Source: Streptomyces sp. SJL17-4 (lineage in GTDB: Bacteria > Actinomycetota > Actinomycetes > Streptomycetales > Streptomycetaceae). From it: a stretch of 64,000 nucleotides of DNA. Made by a program: the position numbers and the translations under genes. Location of the stretch: the NCBI RefSeq assembly GCF_036826855.1, contig NZ_CP104578.1:868001-932000 (forward strand). The letters are read 5' to 3'. The notes beneath the pieces were generated by a model, which saw nothing but the letters and a program-made list of their open reading frames with translations, had not been told where the DNA came from and did not search any database. Shown one piece after another: positions 16,289 through 25,737 of the stretch. Every line of letters starts with the position of its first letter. The first letter of the stretch is position 1.

Positions 16289-17173
16289 TCACGCTGCTGC
16301 GTAGCTGGCGCGGAACAGCTCCTGGGCGCGCTCCAGGTCCCGCTCGGTGCGCAGCCGTACCTCCAGGTCGCCCGTTCCGTGGTGGCCGAGGCCCTTCACG
16401 TTCCTGGTGAAGTCGGGGACGAGGTCGACCTCGGCCGGGTCGAGCGAGAGGTAGACCAGGACCTTGGTCCGCTGGGGCGGGCAGATCGTCGCGAAGTTCC
16501 GCAGCCGCTGGTAGGCGCAGTACGTCTTGCGCTGCACCTTGGTGATCCCGTCGCCGAGGCCGAGCAGGACCTCGTCTGCAGCTGCCGCCAGCGCCGCGAT
16601 CCCTTCGCGCCCTGCGCGCATCGGCTGTGCCAGCCCGGTGTGCCGCTCCCGTCTGCCCTGCGGCGTCCGCCCTGTGGCCGTCGCCACGGCCTCAAGGCCG
16701 ATGAGGTCCCTGCCGAAGAAGCGGTAGCGGACCAGGTCGATGCTGCGCCGGTGCTCGCGTATGGCGTGGACGTCGTAGCGGGTGAAGTCGCCGGCGACGC
16801 AGATCAGACGGGGCCCGCTCCAGAGCACCTGGGCCGCGGCCGTCGCCCCGAGCCGGTCGCGTACCAGGTGCGCGAACTCGGCCCGGTGGTCCAAGAGCCA
16901 GCTCAGGTAGAACAGGCCCTGGTGGATCACGCCGGGATCTGTGCCGCGCTCGTACTCGACGACGACGGGTGCGCCGTTCTCGTCGATGCCCAGAGAGTTG
17001 ATCCGGCCCGCGTGGATTGACCCCGTGCTGTACTCGGACGCCAGGAACCGGACCCCGAGCAGCGCCTCCATGTTCGCCTCGACGAGGCGCTGTACCTCAG
17101 CCTCCGCCCCGGCAAGCCGCGGCATGACCTCGGTCACGCCGCCATTCGTGTTGTAGAGCCTCAGTTCCGGCAC
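16289..17173 (-). CDS. NucS-like nuclease-fold protein with C-terminal DUF5655, 294 aa
   Basis: The N-terminal half (LRLYNTNGGVTEV..., FLASEYSTGSIHAGRINSLGIDENGAPVVVEYERGTDPGVIHQGLFYLSWLLDHRAEF) resembles a PD-(D/E)xK-type nuclease core, with Asp in GIDENG and Glu-x-Glu in VVEYER at the expected sites. The C-terminal ~85 residues (TYCAYQRLRNFATICPPQRTKVLVYLSLDP...GHHGTGDLEVRLRTERDLERA) match DUF5655. The GTG at 17173 with GGAAGG upstream is preferred to an upstream frame that adds unrelated residues. A role in DNA or RNA transactions is inferred from the fold. Confidence 0.75.
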   Translation of the reverse strand: MPELRLYNTNGGVTEVMPRLAGAEAEVQRLVEANMEALLGVRFLASEYSTGSIHAGRINSLGIDENGAPVVVEYERGTDPGVIHQGLFYLSWLLDHRAEFAHLVRDRLGATAAAQVLWSGPRLICVAGDFTRYDVHAIREHRRSIDLVRYRFFGRDLIGLEAVATATGRTPQGRRERHTGLAQPMRAGREGIAALAAAADEVLLGLGDGITKVQRKTYCAYQRLRNFATICPPQRTKVLVYLSLDPAEVDLVPDFTRNVKGLGHHGTGDLEVRLRTERDLERAQELFRASYAAA

Positions 17174-17225
17174 CGACCTTCCGCGCACCCAGTGTGGGCG
17201 GACGTCAACCACGGAGGTATCGAAC

Positions 17226-17645
17226 TTACTTCCAGGAAGTCGCAGGACTTGCCGGCCGTGGGCCACCTCCCACCTGGGCGGCGATGGTGAGGGCCTCGTC
17301 GAGGGCTTCGGTGCGGCGCCTGCCGGCGCTGGCCACGGGGCCCTTGCCGCCGGCTCCGCCTCCGACGGCGCGGGCAGCGGAGGTGAGGATCTGGCTTGCC
17401 TGGGTGCCTGTCTCGTGGAGGCGGCTGATGACCGCAGAGGCGAGGAGGACCTTGCCGTTGTGCTCGGTGCCGAGGACGACGACGGCGTGGCCGGCGTCGA
17501 GGAGGTCGGCGGTGTTGCGGGCCAGCGTGCGGAGTTCGTCCGGGCCGAGTCCGGTCACCCTCTCGGTGACGATCCGGCCGCCGGTGACAGCGCGGGCGGA
17601 GGCGGCGAGCTGCTGGGCGCGGGCTCGCAGTTCGGCCTCGCGGAG
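17226..17645 (-). pseudogene. C-terminal remnant of an alanyl-tRNA synthetase-like (DHHA1) gene
   Basis: Reading leftward, the frame gives ARAVTGGRIVTERVTGLGPDELRTLARNTADLLDAGHAVVVLGTEHNGKVLLASAVISRL and then ASQILTSAARAVGGGAGGKGPVASAGRRRTEALDEAL. This is the DHHA1/C-Ala end of AlaRS, including the glycine-rich GGG.GGK..A. motif. Catalytic and tRNA-binding parts are absent upstream, where the sequence becomes unrelated. It is most likely a truncated relic of a second alaS-like gene, although a small stand-alone DHHA1 protein from the GTG at 17558 cannot be excluded. Confidence 0.6.
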
Positions 17646-17720
17646 GCGGCTGGCTGGCCGCCCTCGCCGCCGACCACATAGCCCGTCCAGGCCAAGCCCA
17701 TAGCAAATCGTGGGTGCCGA

Positions 17721-18116
17721 CTATGGCGTCAGCCGACGGTAGGCGGCCCGGGCGTGGTTGAGCTGTGCGAGGGCGGTTCCCGCGCCGGCCGCGGACAGGA
17801 GGCAGACGAGTCGACCGAGGTCGTAGGGAGCCTCCCAGGTGATCACGCCGATGGGGGCCGTGGCGAAGGCGTTGAGGACGAGCCAGCACAGGAAGGCTGT
17901 TCCGGGCGCTGCGGTGAGTCGCGCTCCCGTGCTGAGCAGGGCGACGATGACGGAGAGAGCCGCCAGGTCGAGAGTGGGGTCGCCCTGTCCGTCGAGGAGG
18001 TTGAAGGCGGTGACCAGGGTGAAGGCGGTGACGGCTGCGACGGTCCAGACGATGGACGTCGCGGCCGGGGTGGGCACGGGACGGACGCCGGAGCTGATCG
18101 GCTTCCATTCGAGCAT
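17721..18116 (-). CDS. Four-helix membrane protein, 131 aa
   Basis: The ATG at 18116 follows an excellent AAGGAGG. Four hydrophobic segments are evident (SIVWTVAAVTAFTLVTAF, LAALSVIVALLS, GTAFLCWLVLNAFATAPIGVI, GRLVCLLSAAGAGTALAQL). The layout resembles the DUF4118-type four-helix sensor modules of histidine kinases but has no kinase part. Transcription is divergent from the adjacent KhtT-like gene. Function is unknown. Confidence 0.6.
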   Translation of the reverse strand: MLEWKPISSGVRPVPTPAATSIVWTVAAVTAFTLVTAFNLLDGQGDPTLDLAALSVIVALLSTGARLTAAPGTAFLCWLVLNAFATAPIGVITWEAPYDLGRLVCLLSAAGAGTALAQLNHARAAYRRLTP

Positions 18117-18305
18117 GCAGAGCCTCCTTCGCACGGTCCCCGCTCCCTTGCGGTCGAACCGAATTGATGCCGCCGTCACTGTAACGGGGCACGCAGGGTG
18201 CGTAGTTCATGGGCAATAGGGTGCATTCGTCCGCCAGAAGGGTTGCGCTGAGCAGGGACCGCGTTCCCGCCACTGTCCGTTTCGACGAACTCTCTGGGGC
18301 TTTCC

Positions 18306-18791
18306 ATGCCGGTTCCACGTACAAGCAGCACTCCGCTTCCGGGGATCGGGGTCCGGTACGACCTGACCACGCGCGATCACCGTCGTCTGTCGGTGATCGC
18401 GCATCGCGACGGCAGCCGGACGCTGAACGCCTATCGCAGGGACGATCCCGACGAGTGCGCCCTGTCGGCGAAGCTGACGGCTGGGGAGGCGGAGGCGCTG
18501 ATCGACGTCCTGATGCCGGCGCACCACAGCTCCAGCCTGCTGTCGACCACGGATCTGGGGCTGGTCGCCGAGCGAATCGAACTCTCCGCGCATGCGTACT
18601 GGAACGGGCGTGTCCTGGGCGAGACCCGGATGCGCACGGAGACTGGGGCGTCCGTCGTCGCCGTGCTTCGGCGGGCCGGGGCGATACCTTCGCCGACCCC
18701 GGACTTCCGGCTCGCGGGCGGGGACACCCTCATCGTGATCGGCACGCGCGAGGGCGTCGAGGCCGCCGCGGCGATCCTCGGCCGGGAGTGA
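18306..18791 (+). CDS. KhtT-like antiporter regulatory subunit with TrkA-C (RCK-C) domain, 161 aa
   Basis: The N-terminal half (PLPGIGVRYDLTTRDHRRLSVIAHRDGSRTLNAY) is typical of KhtT/CpeB-like regulatory subunits. The C-terminal half (GETRMRTETGASVVAVLRRAGAIPSPTPDFRLAGGDTLIVIGTREGVEAA) is a TrkA-C domain, which in KhtT binds c-di-AMP. The downstream antiporter starts seven bases after the stop. The paralogous pair lies on the opposite strand at 20329-21988. Confidence 0.88.
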   Translation: MPVPRTSSTPLPGIGVRYDLTTRDHRRLSVIAHRDGSRTLNAYRRDDPDECALSAKLTAGEAEALIDVLMPAHHSSSLLSTTDLGLVAERIELSAHAYWNGRVLGETRMRTETGASVVAVLRRAGAIPSPTPDFRLAGGDTLIVIGTREGVEAAAAILGRE

Positions 18792-18797
18792 GGTCGG

Positions 18798-20048
18798 GTG
18801 CACTCCTCTGCGGTCTTCCTGATCGAGTTCGGCGCGATCATCCTCGCGCTGGGGCTGCTGGGCCGGCTCGCCGGACGCTTCCAGTTCTCCCCGATACCCC
18901 TCTACCTCCTCGGCGGCCTCGCCTTCGGCGAGGGCGGGCTGCTCCCGCTTGGCGCCAGTGAGGAGTTCGTCGCGATCGGCGCCGAGATCGGCGTCATCCT
19001 GCTCCTGCTGATGCTGGGGCTGGAGTACACGGCCAGCGACCTGGTCTCCAACCTGAAGACCCAGTACCCGGCCGGCCTGGTCGACTTCGTCCTCAACGCG
19101 CTGCCCGGCGCTGGGATGGCCCTGCTGCTGGGATGGGGCCCGGTAGCCTCCGTGGTGCTCGCAGGCGTCACGTGGATCTCCTCCTCCGGCGTCATCGCCA
19201 AGGTCATGGGCGACCTCGGACGGCTCGGCAACCGCGAGACGCCGGTGATCCTGAGCGTCCTGGTCCTCGAAGACCTGGCCATGGCCGTGTACCTGCCGAT
19301 CATCACCGCGCTACTCGCCGGGGTGAGCCTGGCCGCCGGAAGCCTCACCCTGGCCATCGCCCTCGGCGTCGCGGGCCTGGTCCTGTTCCTCGCGGTCCGG
19401 TTCGGACGGGTCATCTCCCGGTTCGTCTCCAGCGACGACCCCGAGAAGCTCCTGCTCGTCGTCCTCGGCCTGACCCTGCTGGTCGCCGGCATCGCCCAGC
19501 AGCTCCAGGTCTCCGCCGCCGTCGGCGCGTTTCTCGTCGGCATCGCCCTCTCGGGAGAGGTCGCCGAGGGCGCGCACAACCTGCTGAGCCCCCTGCGGGA
19601 CCTGTTCGCGGCGGTGTTCTTCGTCTTCTTCGGCCTGCACACCGACCCGGCCAGCATCCCGCCCGTCATTCTTCCGGCGCTGGCGCTGGCGGTCGTGACG
19701 GCCGGCACGAAGATCGCCACCGGCTACTGGGCCGCGCGCCGCGCCGGGATCTCCGTCAAGGGCCGCTGGCGGGCCGGCGGCACGCTCGTCGCCCGCGGCG
19801 AGTTCTCCGTCGTCATCGCGGGCCTGGCCGTGACCGCCGGAATCGAGCCCGCCCTGGGCCCGCTGGCCACCGCGTACGTCCTCGTCCTGGTCATCGTCGG
19901 CCCGTTGACCGCCCGCTACACGGAACCGATCGCGTCCTATCTCACCGGCCGTCGCCAGAAGGCTCCGGCGGTCGGGGCGGCACGGGTCGAGGCGCCGGCG
20001 GCGGAGTCGCTGGAGCCGGTGGAGGACGGCACCGCCGGACGGGCATGA
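18798..20048 (+). CDS. CPA2-family K+(Na+)/H+ antiporter, KhtU/KefB-like membrane subunit, 416 aa
   Basis: About 12 membrane segments are visible. The Glu-Asp pair in LVLEDLAMAVYLP (158-159) occupies the ion-binding site of KefB/KhtU-type CPA2 antiporters. Other family motifs include SSSGVIAKVMGDLGRLGNRETPV and GAFLVGIALSGEVAEGA. The protein lacks a C-terminal RCK domain, consistent with regulation by the separate KhtT-like protein. GTG start. The stop overlaps the ATG of the next small gene (ATGA). Confidence 0.9.
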   Translation: MHSSAVFLIEFGAIILALGLLGRLAGRFQFSPIPLYLLGGLAFGEGGLLPLGASEEFVAIGAEIGVILLLLMLGLEYTASDLVSNLKTQYPAGLVDFVLNALPGAGMALLLGWGPVASVVLAGVTWISSSGVIAKVMGDLGRLGNRETPVILSVLVLEDLAMAVYLPIITALLAGVSLAAGSLTLAIALGVAGLVLFLAVRFGRVISRFVSSDDPEKLLLVVLGLTLLVAGIAQQLQVSAAVGAFLVGIALSGEVAEGAHNLLSPLRDLFAAVFFVFFGLHTDPASIPPVILPALALAVVTAGTKIATGYWAARRAGISVKGRWRAGGTLVARGEFSVVIAGLAVTAGIEPALGPLATAYVLVLVIVGPLTARYTEPIASYLTGRRQKAPAVGAARVEAPAAESLEPVEDGTAGRA

Positions 20049-20797
20049 GCGACGACACCTGGGCCGCCATCACCAGCAGGGACACCATGGTCCTGCTTGC
20101 GGCCCTAACCGTCTACCTCGGCGGGGTCGTCGGCTTCGCCGCAAGCCTGCCGCGGCTCATGCTCAAAGACGCGGAATGGAGGCGGGACACCGGACGGGAT
20201 CCCGCCTCCAGCGCTCTGACGCTCACCCTGTTGGTCGTCCTGTGGCCGGCAAACCTGGTGTACGTGTGGTGGCGGATCGTGGCCCGGCGACGTGGCCCTA
20301 CCGCCTGGAGCCGGAGCCGTCCGCCCCATCAGGACGCCGGTGGCCCGCCGTCTCGAGCGTCGGCTCCCGGACCGGGCCGGGAGGGAGCCAGGCGGGTGAG
20401 GACGGGGCCCGCGATGGCGAGGATGAACACGTACGAGGTCACCAACGGGCCGAGGGTGTCGTGCAGGGTGCCGACCAGTCCGACGATGACGAGGGAGAAC
20501 TCGCCCCGGGCGATCAGCGCGGTCCCCGCGCGCCACTTCCCTCGTCGCCCGACCCCGTCGCGGGAGGCGGCGTACCGGCCGGTGAGGACCTTGGTGACGA
20601 GGGTGACGGCGGCCAGCGCGAGCGCGGCGGGCAGGACGGGCAGCAGGTCGGCAGGGTCGACGGACAGTCCGATGGCCAGGAAGAACACCGCAGCGAACAG
20701 GTCACGCAGCGGGCTGAGCACGGCACGAGTGCGGGTCGCGGTCTCGCCGGTGAGGGTGAGACCGACGAGGAAGGCCCCCACGGCGGCCGAGGCGTGA
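20045..20797 (+). CDS. Small membrane protein with a run-on 3' end antisense to the second antiporter gene
   Basis: The first ~85 residues form a credible protein: MSDDTWAAITSRDTMVLLAALTVYLGGVVGFAASLPRLMLKDAEWRRDTGRDPASSALTLTLLVVLWPANLVYVWWRIVARRRGP, with two membrane segments, coupled by ATGA overlap to the antiporter gene. Beyond ~20320 the frame runs 470 bp antisense through the convergent antiporter gene with non-protein-like composition. The original stop is probably lost or the gene is truncated by the convergent unit. The true C-terminus is therefore uncertain. Confidence 0.4.
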   Translation: MSDDTWAAITSRDTMVLLAALTVYLGGVVGFAASLPRLMLKDAEWRRDTGRDPASSALTLTLLVVLWPANLVYVWWRIVARRRGPTAWSRSRPPHQDAGGPPSRASAPGPGREGARRVRTGPAMARMNTYEVTNGPRVSCRVPTSPTMTRENSPRAISAVPARHFPRRPTPSREAAYRPVRTLVTRVTAASASAAGRTGSRSAGSTDSPMARKNTAANRSRSGLSTARVRVAVSPVRVRPTRKAPTAAEA

Positions 20798-21504
20798 ACG
20801 AACTCGGCCAGCGCGGCGACGACCAGAGCGAGCCCGAGGACCCTCAACAGCAGCTGCTCGTCATCGGGATGGGCGACCAGCCGACCGAGATGGTGCCCCC
20901 ACCGGTACGACACGGTGAACGCGGCCAGCACCGCGCCGACCGCCGCGAGCACACCCAGGATCGCCTGCCACCACACACCCCCGGACGCCAGGACCGCGAG
21001 CACGGGCAGATAGGCGGCCATCGCGCAGTCCTCCATGACCAGGACGGACAGGACCGCGGGCGTCTCCCGGTTGCCCAGGCGGTGCAGGTCGGACAGCAGG
21101 CGGGCGACGATTCCGGACGAGGAGATGTAGGTGGCTCCGGCCAGGGCCAGGATGCCGATGCCGTCCATGCCGAGCAGCCAGCCGGCCACCGCCCCGGGAG
21201 CGGCGTTCAGTACCGCGTCGACCAGCGCGGAGGGCACGTGTCGCCGCATGCTGACCGCGAACTCGGCCAGCGAGAACTCCAAGCCGAGGACCAGGAGAAG
21301 CAGGATCACGCCGATGGCGGCGCCGGTCTCGACGAACTCACCGGCGGCCGGGACGGGAGCGATGCCTCCCTCGCCCACGGCGAGTCCGGTCAGCAGGTAC
21401 AGAGCGATGGGCGAGAGGGTGAAGCGCCGCGCGAGGGTCCCGAGCACGCTGAGCGCGGCGAGGATGACGCCCAGCTCCAGCAGCAGCGCGACCGGCGTAC
21501 GCAC
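20329..21504 (-). CDS. Second CPA2-family K+(Na+)/H+ antiporter, KhtU/KefB-like, 391 aa
   Basis: This paralogue of the antiporter at 18798 shares YISSSGIVARLLSDLHRLGNRETPAVLSVLVMEDCAMAAYLP (Glu-Asp pair) and GAFLVGLTLTGETA. About 12 membrane segments are visible and there is no RCK domain. It starts with ATG/GTG four bases after the stop of its KhtT-like partner. The two KhtTU systems are convergent, meeting near 20.3 kb. The divergence between them suggests an old duplication or separate acquisition. Confidence 0.9.
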   Translation of the reverse strand: MRTPVALLLELGVILAALSVLGTLARRFTLSPIALYLLTGLAVGEGGIAPVPAAGEFVETGAAIGVILLLLVLGLEFSLAEFAVSMRRHVPSALVDAVLNAAPGAVAGWLLGMDGIGILALAGATYISSSGIVARLLSDLHRLGNRETPAVLSVLVMEDCAMAAYLPVLAVLASGGVWWQAILGVLAAVGAVLAAFTVSYRWGHHLGRLVAHPDDEQLLLRVLGLALVVAALAEFVHASAAVGAFLVGLTLTGETATRTRAVLSPLRDLFAAVFFLAIGLSVDPADLLPVLPAALALAAVTLVTKVLTGRYAASRDGVGRRGKWRAGTALIARGEFSLVIVGLVGTLHDTLGPLVTSYVFILAIAGPVLTRLAPSRPGPGADARDGGPPAS

Positions 21505-21508
21505 GCGC

Positions 21509-21988
21509 TCAGCCCCGGATGATCTGTTCCACGCCCGCGATGCCCTCGTGGGTCCCGATCACCACCAGGACGTCTCCGCCGGCCAGGACGTCCCGGGGAG
21601 TGGGAGAGGCGATCACCTCCTCGCCCCGCACCACCGCGACGACCGACGCCCCGGTACGGCTGCGCGCCCGCGTGTCACCCAGCGGCCGGCCGTCGTACGC
21701 ACTGCCCGGCAGCACCTCGACCTGCCCGGCCACCAGGCCGGGCACTTCCTTGGTCAGGTCCGCGAACCGCTCCGCGATCCGAGGGGCACCGAGAATCTCC
21801 GCGACCGCGTCGGCCTCCTCGCTGTCGAGCTGGAGCACCGACCGGCCCTCGTCCGGGTCCTCCGCCCCGTAGACGACCAGCTCGAACTCGCCGGTACGCC
21901 GGGCCACCACCCCCACCCGCTCGCCCCGGCGGCTGGTGAACTCGTAACGCAGGCCCACGCCGGGCAACAGCACCTCGGTGACATCCAT
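21509..21988 (-). CDS. Second KhtT-like regulatory subunit with TrkA-C domain, 159 aa
   Basis: The protein begins MDVTEVLLPGVGLRYEFTSRRGERVGVVARRTGEFELVVYG. Its TrkA-C part is LGDTRARSRTGASVVAVVRGEEVIASPTPRDVLAGGDVLVVIGTHEGI. The ATG at 21988 matches the start of its paralogue. The frame extends to 22147 without conservation. It lies upstream of the partner antiporter, as in the first copy. Confidence 0.88.
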   Translation of the reverse strand: MDVTEVLLPGVGLRYEFTSRRGERVGVVARRTGEFELVVYGAEDPDEGRSVLQLDSEEADAVAEILGAPRIAERFADLTKEVPGLVAGQVEVLPGSAYDGRPLGDTRARSRTGASVVAVVRGEEVIASPTPRDVLAGGDVLVVIGTHEGIAGVEQIIRG

Positions 21989-22639
21989 CCACCCATCGTC
22001 GAGCGACACCCCGGCCACGGCACCCGCGGAGGGTCCGTGCGGGTAGCAGGACGTCGGACGGCGCGGGACACGAAGCTCCCGGCGCCCTACCACAGCCACG
22101 TAGTCAGCAGATCGCCTGACCAGCGACTCAGTGGCCTGATGACCCATCAGAACGAGCGTCAGATGAGCGTCATTTCAGCGTCAAGATATCGCCCGTAACG
22201 CCCACACCGCACATAGTACGCACACACAAACCGCAGGTCAGGAGCCCTTTGCAGCCGGTTCGAGGATGGCGACACACTCCACGTGATGCGTCCCCAGTGT
22301 CAGGGTACGGGCCGGTCGAACGGGTTCGGTGCGGTTCAGCACAGGACGGCGGGCACACGTGGACCGACACCGCCCTCACACCTCCCGGGCCCCTGCGCTT
22401 GGCAAGCCTGGCGCACGGAGTGGACGGCCACCCCAGGCAGCCACGCCCTGGCCGGCCGGGCCTCCGACTTCTCTGGTCGCACCCAACCCTCGAACAACCC
22501 TGGGACCGCGGGGCTTCGGCAACAACGTCATCCAACGCTTCCCCGCCTGTGCTGCTGAACTGAGCGGATCCTCTTACAGATCCGTGACGAGCGGCCCGTC
22601 GGACACCTCGCCGGTACCGGGGCGGCATAGCTTCGGGGT
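21989..22639. other. Intergenic region with a methyltransferase remnant, otherwise no gene seen
   Basis: About 650 bp lie between divergent transcription units. Apart from the short TrmA/RumA-like remnant at 22238-22300, no convincing coding sequence is present. From 22566 the DNA is duplicated at 47176. The 22170-22290 part is comparatively A/T-rich and may hold the promoter of the khtT-like gene. Confidence 0.5.
22238..22300 (-). pseudogene. C-terminal tag of a TrmA/RumA-like RNA methyltransferase
   Basis: Read on the minus strand, the last 17 codons before a TGA at 22238 are GTHHVECVAILEPAAKGS. THHVECVA-LEP is the conserved end of class I SAM-dependent RNA (uracil-5)-methyltransferases. 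Sequence further upstream is unrelated, so only the tail of a lost gene remains. Confidence 0.4.
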
Positions 22640-23379
22640 ATGCGCGTACTTGTGACTGGAGGAGCGGGCTTCATCGGCTCGCACATCGTCGCCGAGCTGA
22701 TCGGACGCGGGCACGACCCGGTGGTGTTCGACATGGCGGCGGACGGGCGGGACGTGCGGGACCCGCAGGCGGTACGGGACGCCCTGACCGGGGTCGACGC
22801 GGTCTGTCACCAGGCGGCCAAGGTGGGCCTGGGCAAGGACTTCGGGGACGCACCGCGATATGTGTCGACCAATGACCTCGGTACGGCGGTCCTCCTGGCC
22901 GGGATGGCGGAGGCAGGGGTGAGGCGGCTGCTGCTCGCCGGATCGATGGTCGTCTACGGCGAGGGGCGGTACGCGTGTGCCGTGCACGGCGTGGTCCGGC
23001 CCGGTCCGCGTGCCGAGGCCGACCTGAAGGCCGGTCGGTTCGAGCCGCGCTGCCCGGAGTGCGGTGCCGACCTGGCACCTGGTCTGGTCGCGGAGGACGC
23101 GCCGATGGACCCCCGGAACGTCTACGCCACCACCAAGCTCGCGCAGGAACACCTCGCGGCATCATGGGCCCGGGCGATCGACGGACGCGTGATCTCGCTG
23201 CGCTACCACAACGTCTACGGGCCGGGGATGCCTCGCGACACCCCGTACGCGGGCGTGGCCGCCCTGTTCCGATCCGCGCTCGCGCGCGGCGAATCGCCGC
23301 GCGTCTTCGAGGACGGCGGGCAGCGGCGGGACTTCGTCCACGTACGGGACGTGGCCTCGGCCAACGCGGTGGCGCTGGA
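22566..23379 (+). repeat. 814-bp direct repeat, copy 1 (epimerase gene 5' part and leader)
   Basis: This segment is closely similar, without net length change, to 47176-47989 in the same orientation. It covers ~74 bp of leader and the first ~247 codons of the epimerase. The two copies bracket 24.6 kb that includes the whole mobile-element island. Confidence 0.85.
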
Positions 23380-23668
23380 CGCGTTGACGGAGGGACCGGC
23401 CTTCGCCGCGTACAACGTCGGCAGCGGCGATCCACGAACCGTCAACGACATGGCACAGGCACTGGCCGGCGCGTGCGGAGGCCCGGACCCGGTCGTCACC
23501 GGCGAGTACCGGCTGGGCGACGTCCGGCACATCACCGCCGACTCTGCGCGGCTGTGCCGCGAGCTGGGCTGGCGCCCGACGGTGCCGTTCGCCGACGGGA
23601 TGGCCGAGCTCACGGGCGGCGCGGAAGGCCCGGCCCTGCGGGAGGCTGGGCTCGCCCGGCAGCCGTAG
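22640..23668 (+). CDS. NAD-dependent epimerase/dehydratase, extended SDR, 342 aa
   Basis: The NAD-binding motif GGAGFIGSH is at ~7-15. The catalytic Tyr-x-x-x-Lys is YATTKLAQEH (~162-166), and the HNVYGPGMP segment is typical of nucleotide-sugar epimerases/dehydratases. An insertion with CPECG and a conserved Cys upstream (YACAVHG) suggests a small metal or structural loop not present in standard GalE proteins. It probably modifies an NDP-sugar for the glycosyltransferases at 25.7-30.9 kb (inference). A truncated, closely related copy lies at 47250. Confidence 0.85.
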   Translation: MRVLVTGGAGFIGSHIVAELIGRGHDPVVFDMAADGRDVRDPQAVRDALTGVDAVCHQAAKVGLGKDFGDAPRYVSTNDLGTAVLLAGMAEAGVRRLLLAGSMVVYGEGRYACAVHGVVRPGPRAEADLKAGRFEPRCPECGADLAPGLVAEDAPMDPRNVYATTKLAQEHLAASWARAIDGRVISLRYHNVYGPGMPRDTPYAGVAALFRSALARGESPRVFEDGGQRRDFVHVRDVASANAVALDALTEGPAFAAYNVGSGDPRTVNDMAQALAGACGGPDPVVTGEYRLGDVRHITADSARLCRELGWRPTVPFADGMAELTGGAEGPALREAGLARQP

Positions 23669-23698
23669 GGCAGCAGTGGGATGACCTGGAGGGAACGG

Positions 23699-24803
23699 CT
23701 ACCCCGCCGGTGCCGGCAGGGTCAGTTCGAAGCGGCAGCCGCCGGAGACGTTGCGGACGTCGGCCCGGCCCGCGTGGGCCTCGACGATGCCGCGGACGAT
23801 CGCCAGGCCGAGGCCCGCCCCCGAGGGTGGGGTACGTGCCGGGGTTCCGCGCCAGCCGGTGTCGAAGACGCGCGGGAGGTCTTCCTCGGGGATGCCTCCG
23901 CAGGCGTCGGTGACCGAGAGCACCACGGCGTCCGCGCGGCGTTCGGCGGCGATCGCGACGGTGCCGTCGGCGGGGGTGTGGCGGATGGCGTTCACGAGGA
24001 GGTTGGAGAGAACGCGGGTCATCTCCTTGCCGTCCACCTCCACGGGGAGCGGTGCGACGTTCTCGCCCGCCAGGCGCACGCCGTGTTCCCGGGCGAGGGC
24101 GTCGGCACCGGCCAGGGCGTCTCCGACCAGGTCGTAGAGGGACATCCGGGTGGGGCTGAGGGACAGCGCGCCGGCGTGGATACGGGAGAGCTCGAAGAGG
24201 TCGCCGACCATGGAGTTGAGGCGGTCGACCTCGGTGCGCATCTGGCGGTGGTAGCGGGCGGGATCGGCCGCCATGCCGTCCTCCAGCGCCTCCGACATGG
24301 CGCGCAGCCCGGCCAGTGGGGTGCGCAGGTCGTGCGAGATCCAGGCGACGAGCTCGCGCCGGGAGGTCTCCAGGGCGCGCTCGCGTTCGCGGGAGGCGGC
24401 CAGCCGTTCGCTGGTGAGGGCGAGTTCGCGGCTCAGGGCCTCGAACTCGGCGGGGGCGGGGACTAGCGGTGGCGTGAACGTGCCCTGCTCCCCGAAGCCG
24501 CGGGCCGCGCGGACGAGTTCCCGGCATCGTCGTACGACCTGGCGGCCGAGGAGCAGGGCGGTGGCCAGCGACACGGCGGCCGCCATCGCGACGACCATGG
24601 TCACCACGGCCAGGTCGTGGGAGGACAGGAACATCGCCCACGCCACCGCGAGCGTCCCGGCGAGCATCGCGGACACGGCGACGGCGGCGACGACGGCGAG
24701 GGACACCGCGAGACTCCGGTGTCTGAGGACGCGCAGCGCCACGACTCCCAGAAGCCCCGCGGCGCCTGCGCCGAGGAGGGCGTACAGGGCGATCAGCAAC
24801 AGG

Positions 24804-24811
<8 letters not shown>
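23699..24811 (-). CDS. Sensor histidine kinase, 370 aa
   Basis: Hydrophobic segments at ~4-27, ~33-60 and ~66-90 are followed by a coiled linker. The H-box ELVAWISHDLRTPLAGLR has phospho-acceptor His160. The ATP-binding part includes NLLVNAIRHTPADG and GAGLGLAIVRGIVEAHAG. There is almost no extracytoplasmic domain, so the signal may be sensed within the membrane. The GTG start overlaps the stop of the response regulator by 8 bp, forming a two-gene operon. Confidence 0.92.
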
Positions 24812-25613
<802 letters not shown>

Positions 25614-25737
25614 GGCTCCAGGTTGTCACCCAGCTGGGCCCGGGTGTGGCGCGGGTTCCCCTCCTCCGGGGTGGCGTCCGCGTTTCGTAAGGACTGGAAG
25701 GGCCGTTTCCCGCTACTCGGTTCCTACGGTGTGGAGG

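Noticed and set aside
20176..21522. A 448-codon plus-strand frame across the second KhtTU region
   Set aside because: It is a shadow of the minus-strand antiporter gene, with low-complexity Gly/Asp/Gln composition.
22249..22563. Overlapping short frames on both strands in the 22.2-22.6 kb gap
   Set aside because: There are no conserved features. A minus-strand reading identifies only a TrmA-like tail, so these are chance frames.
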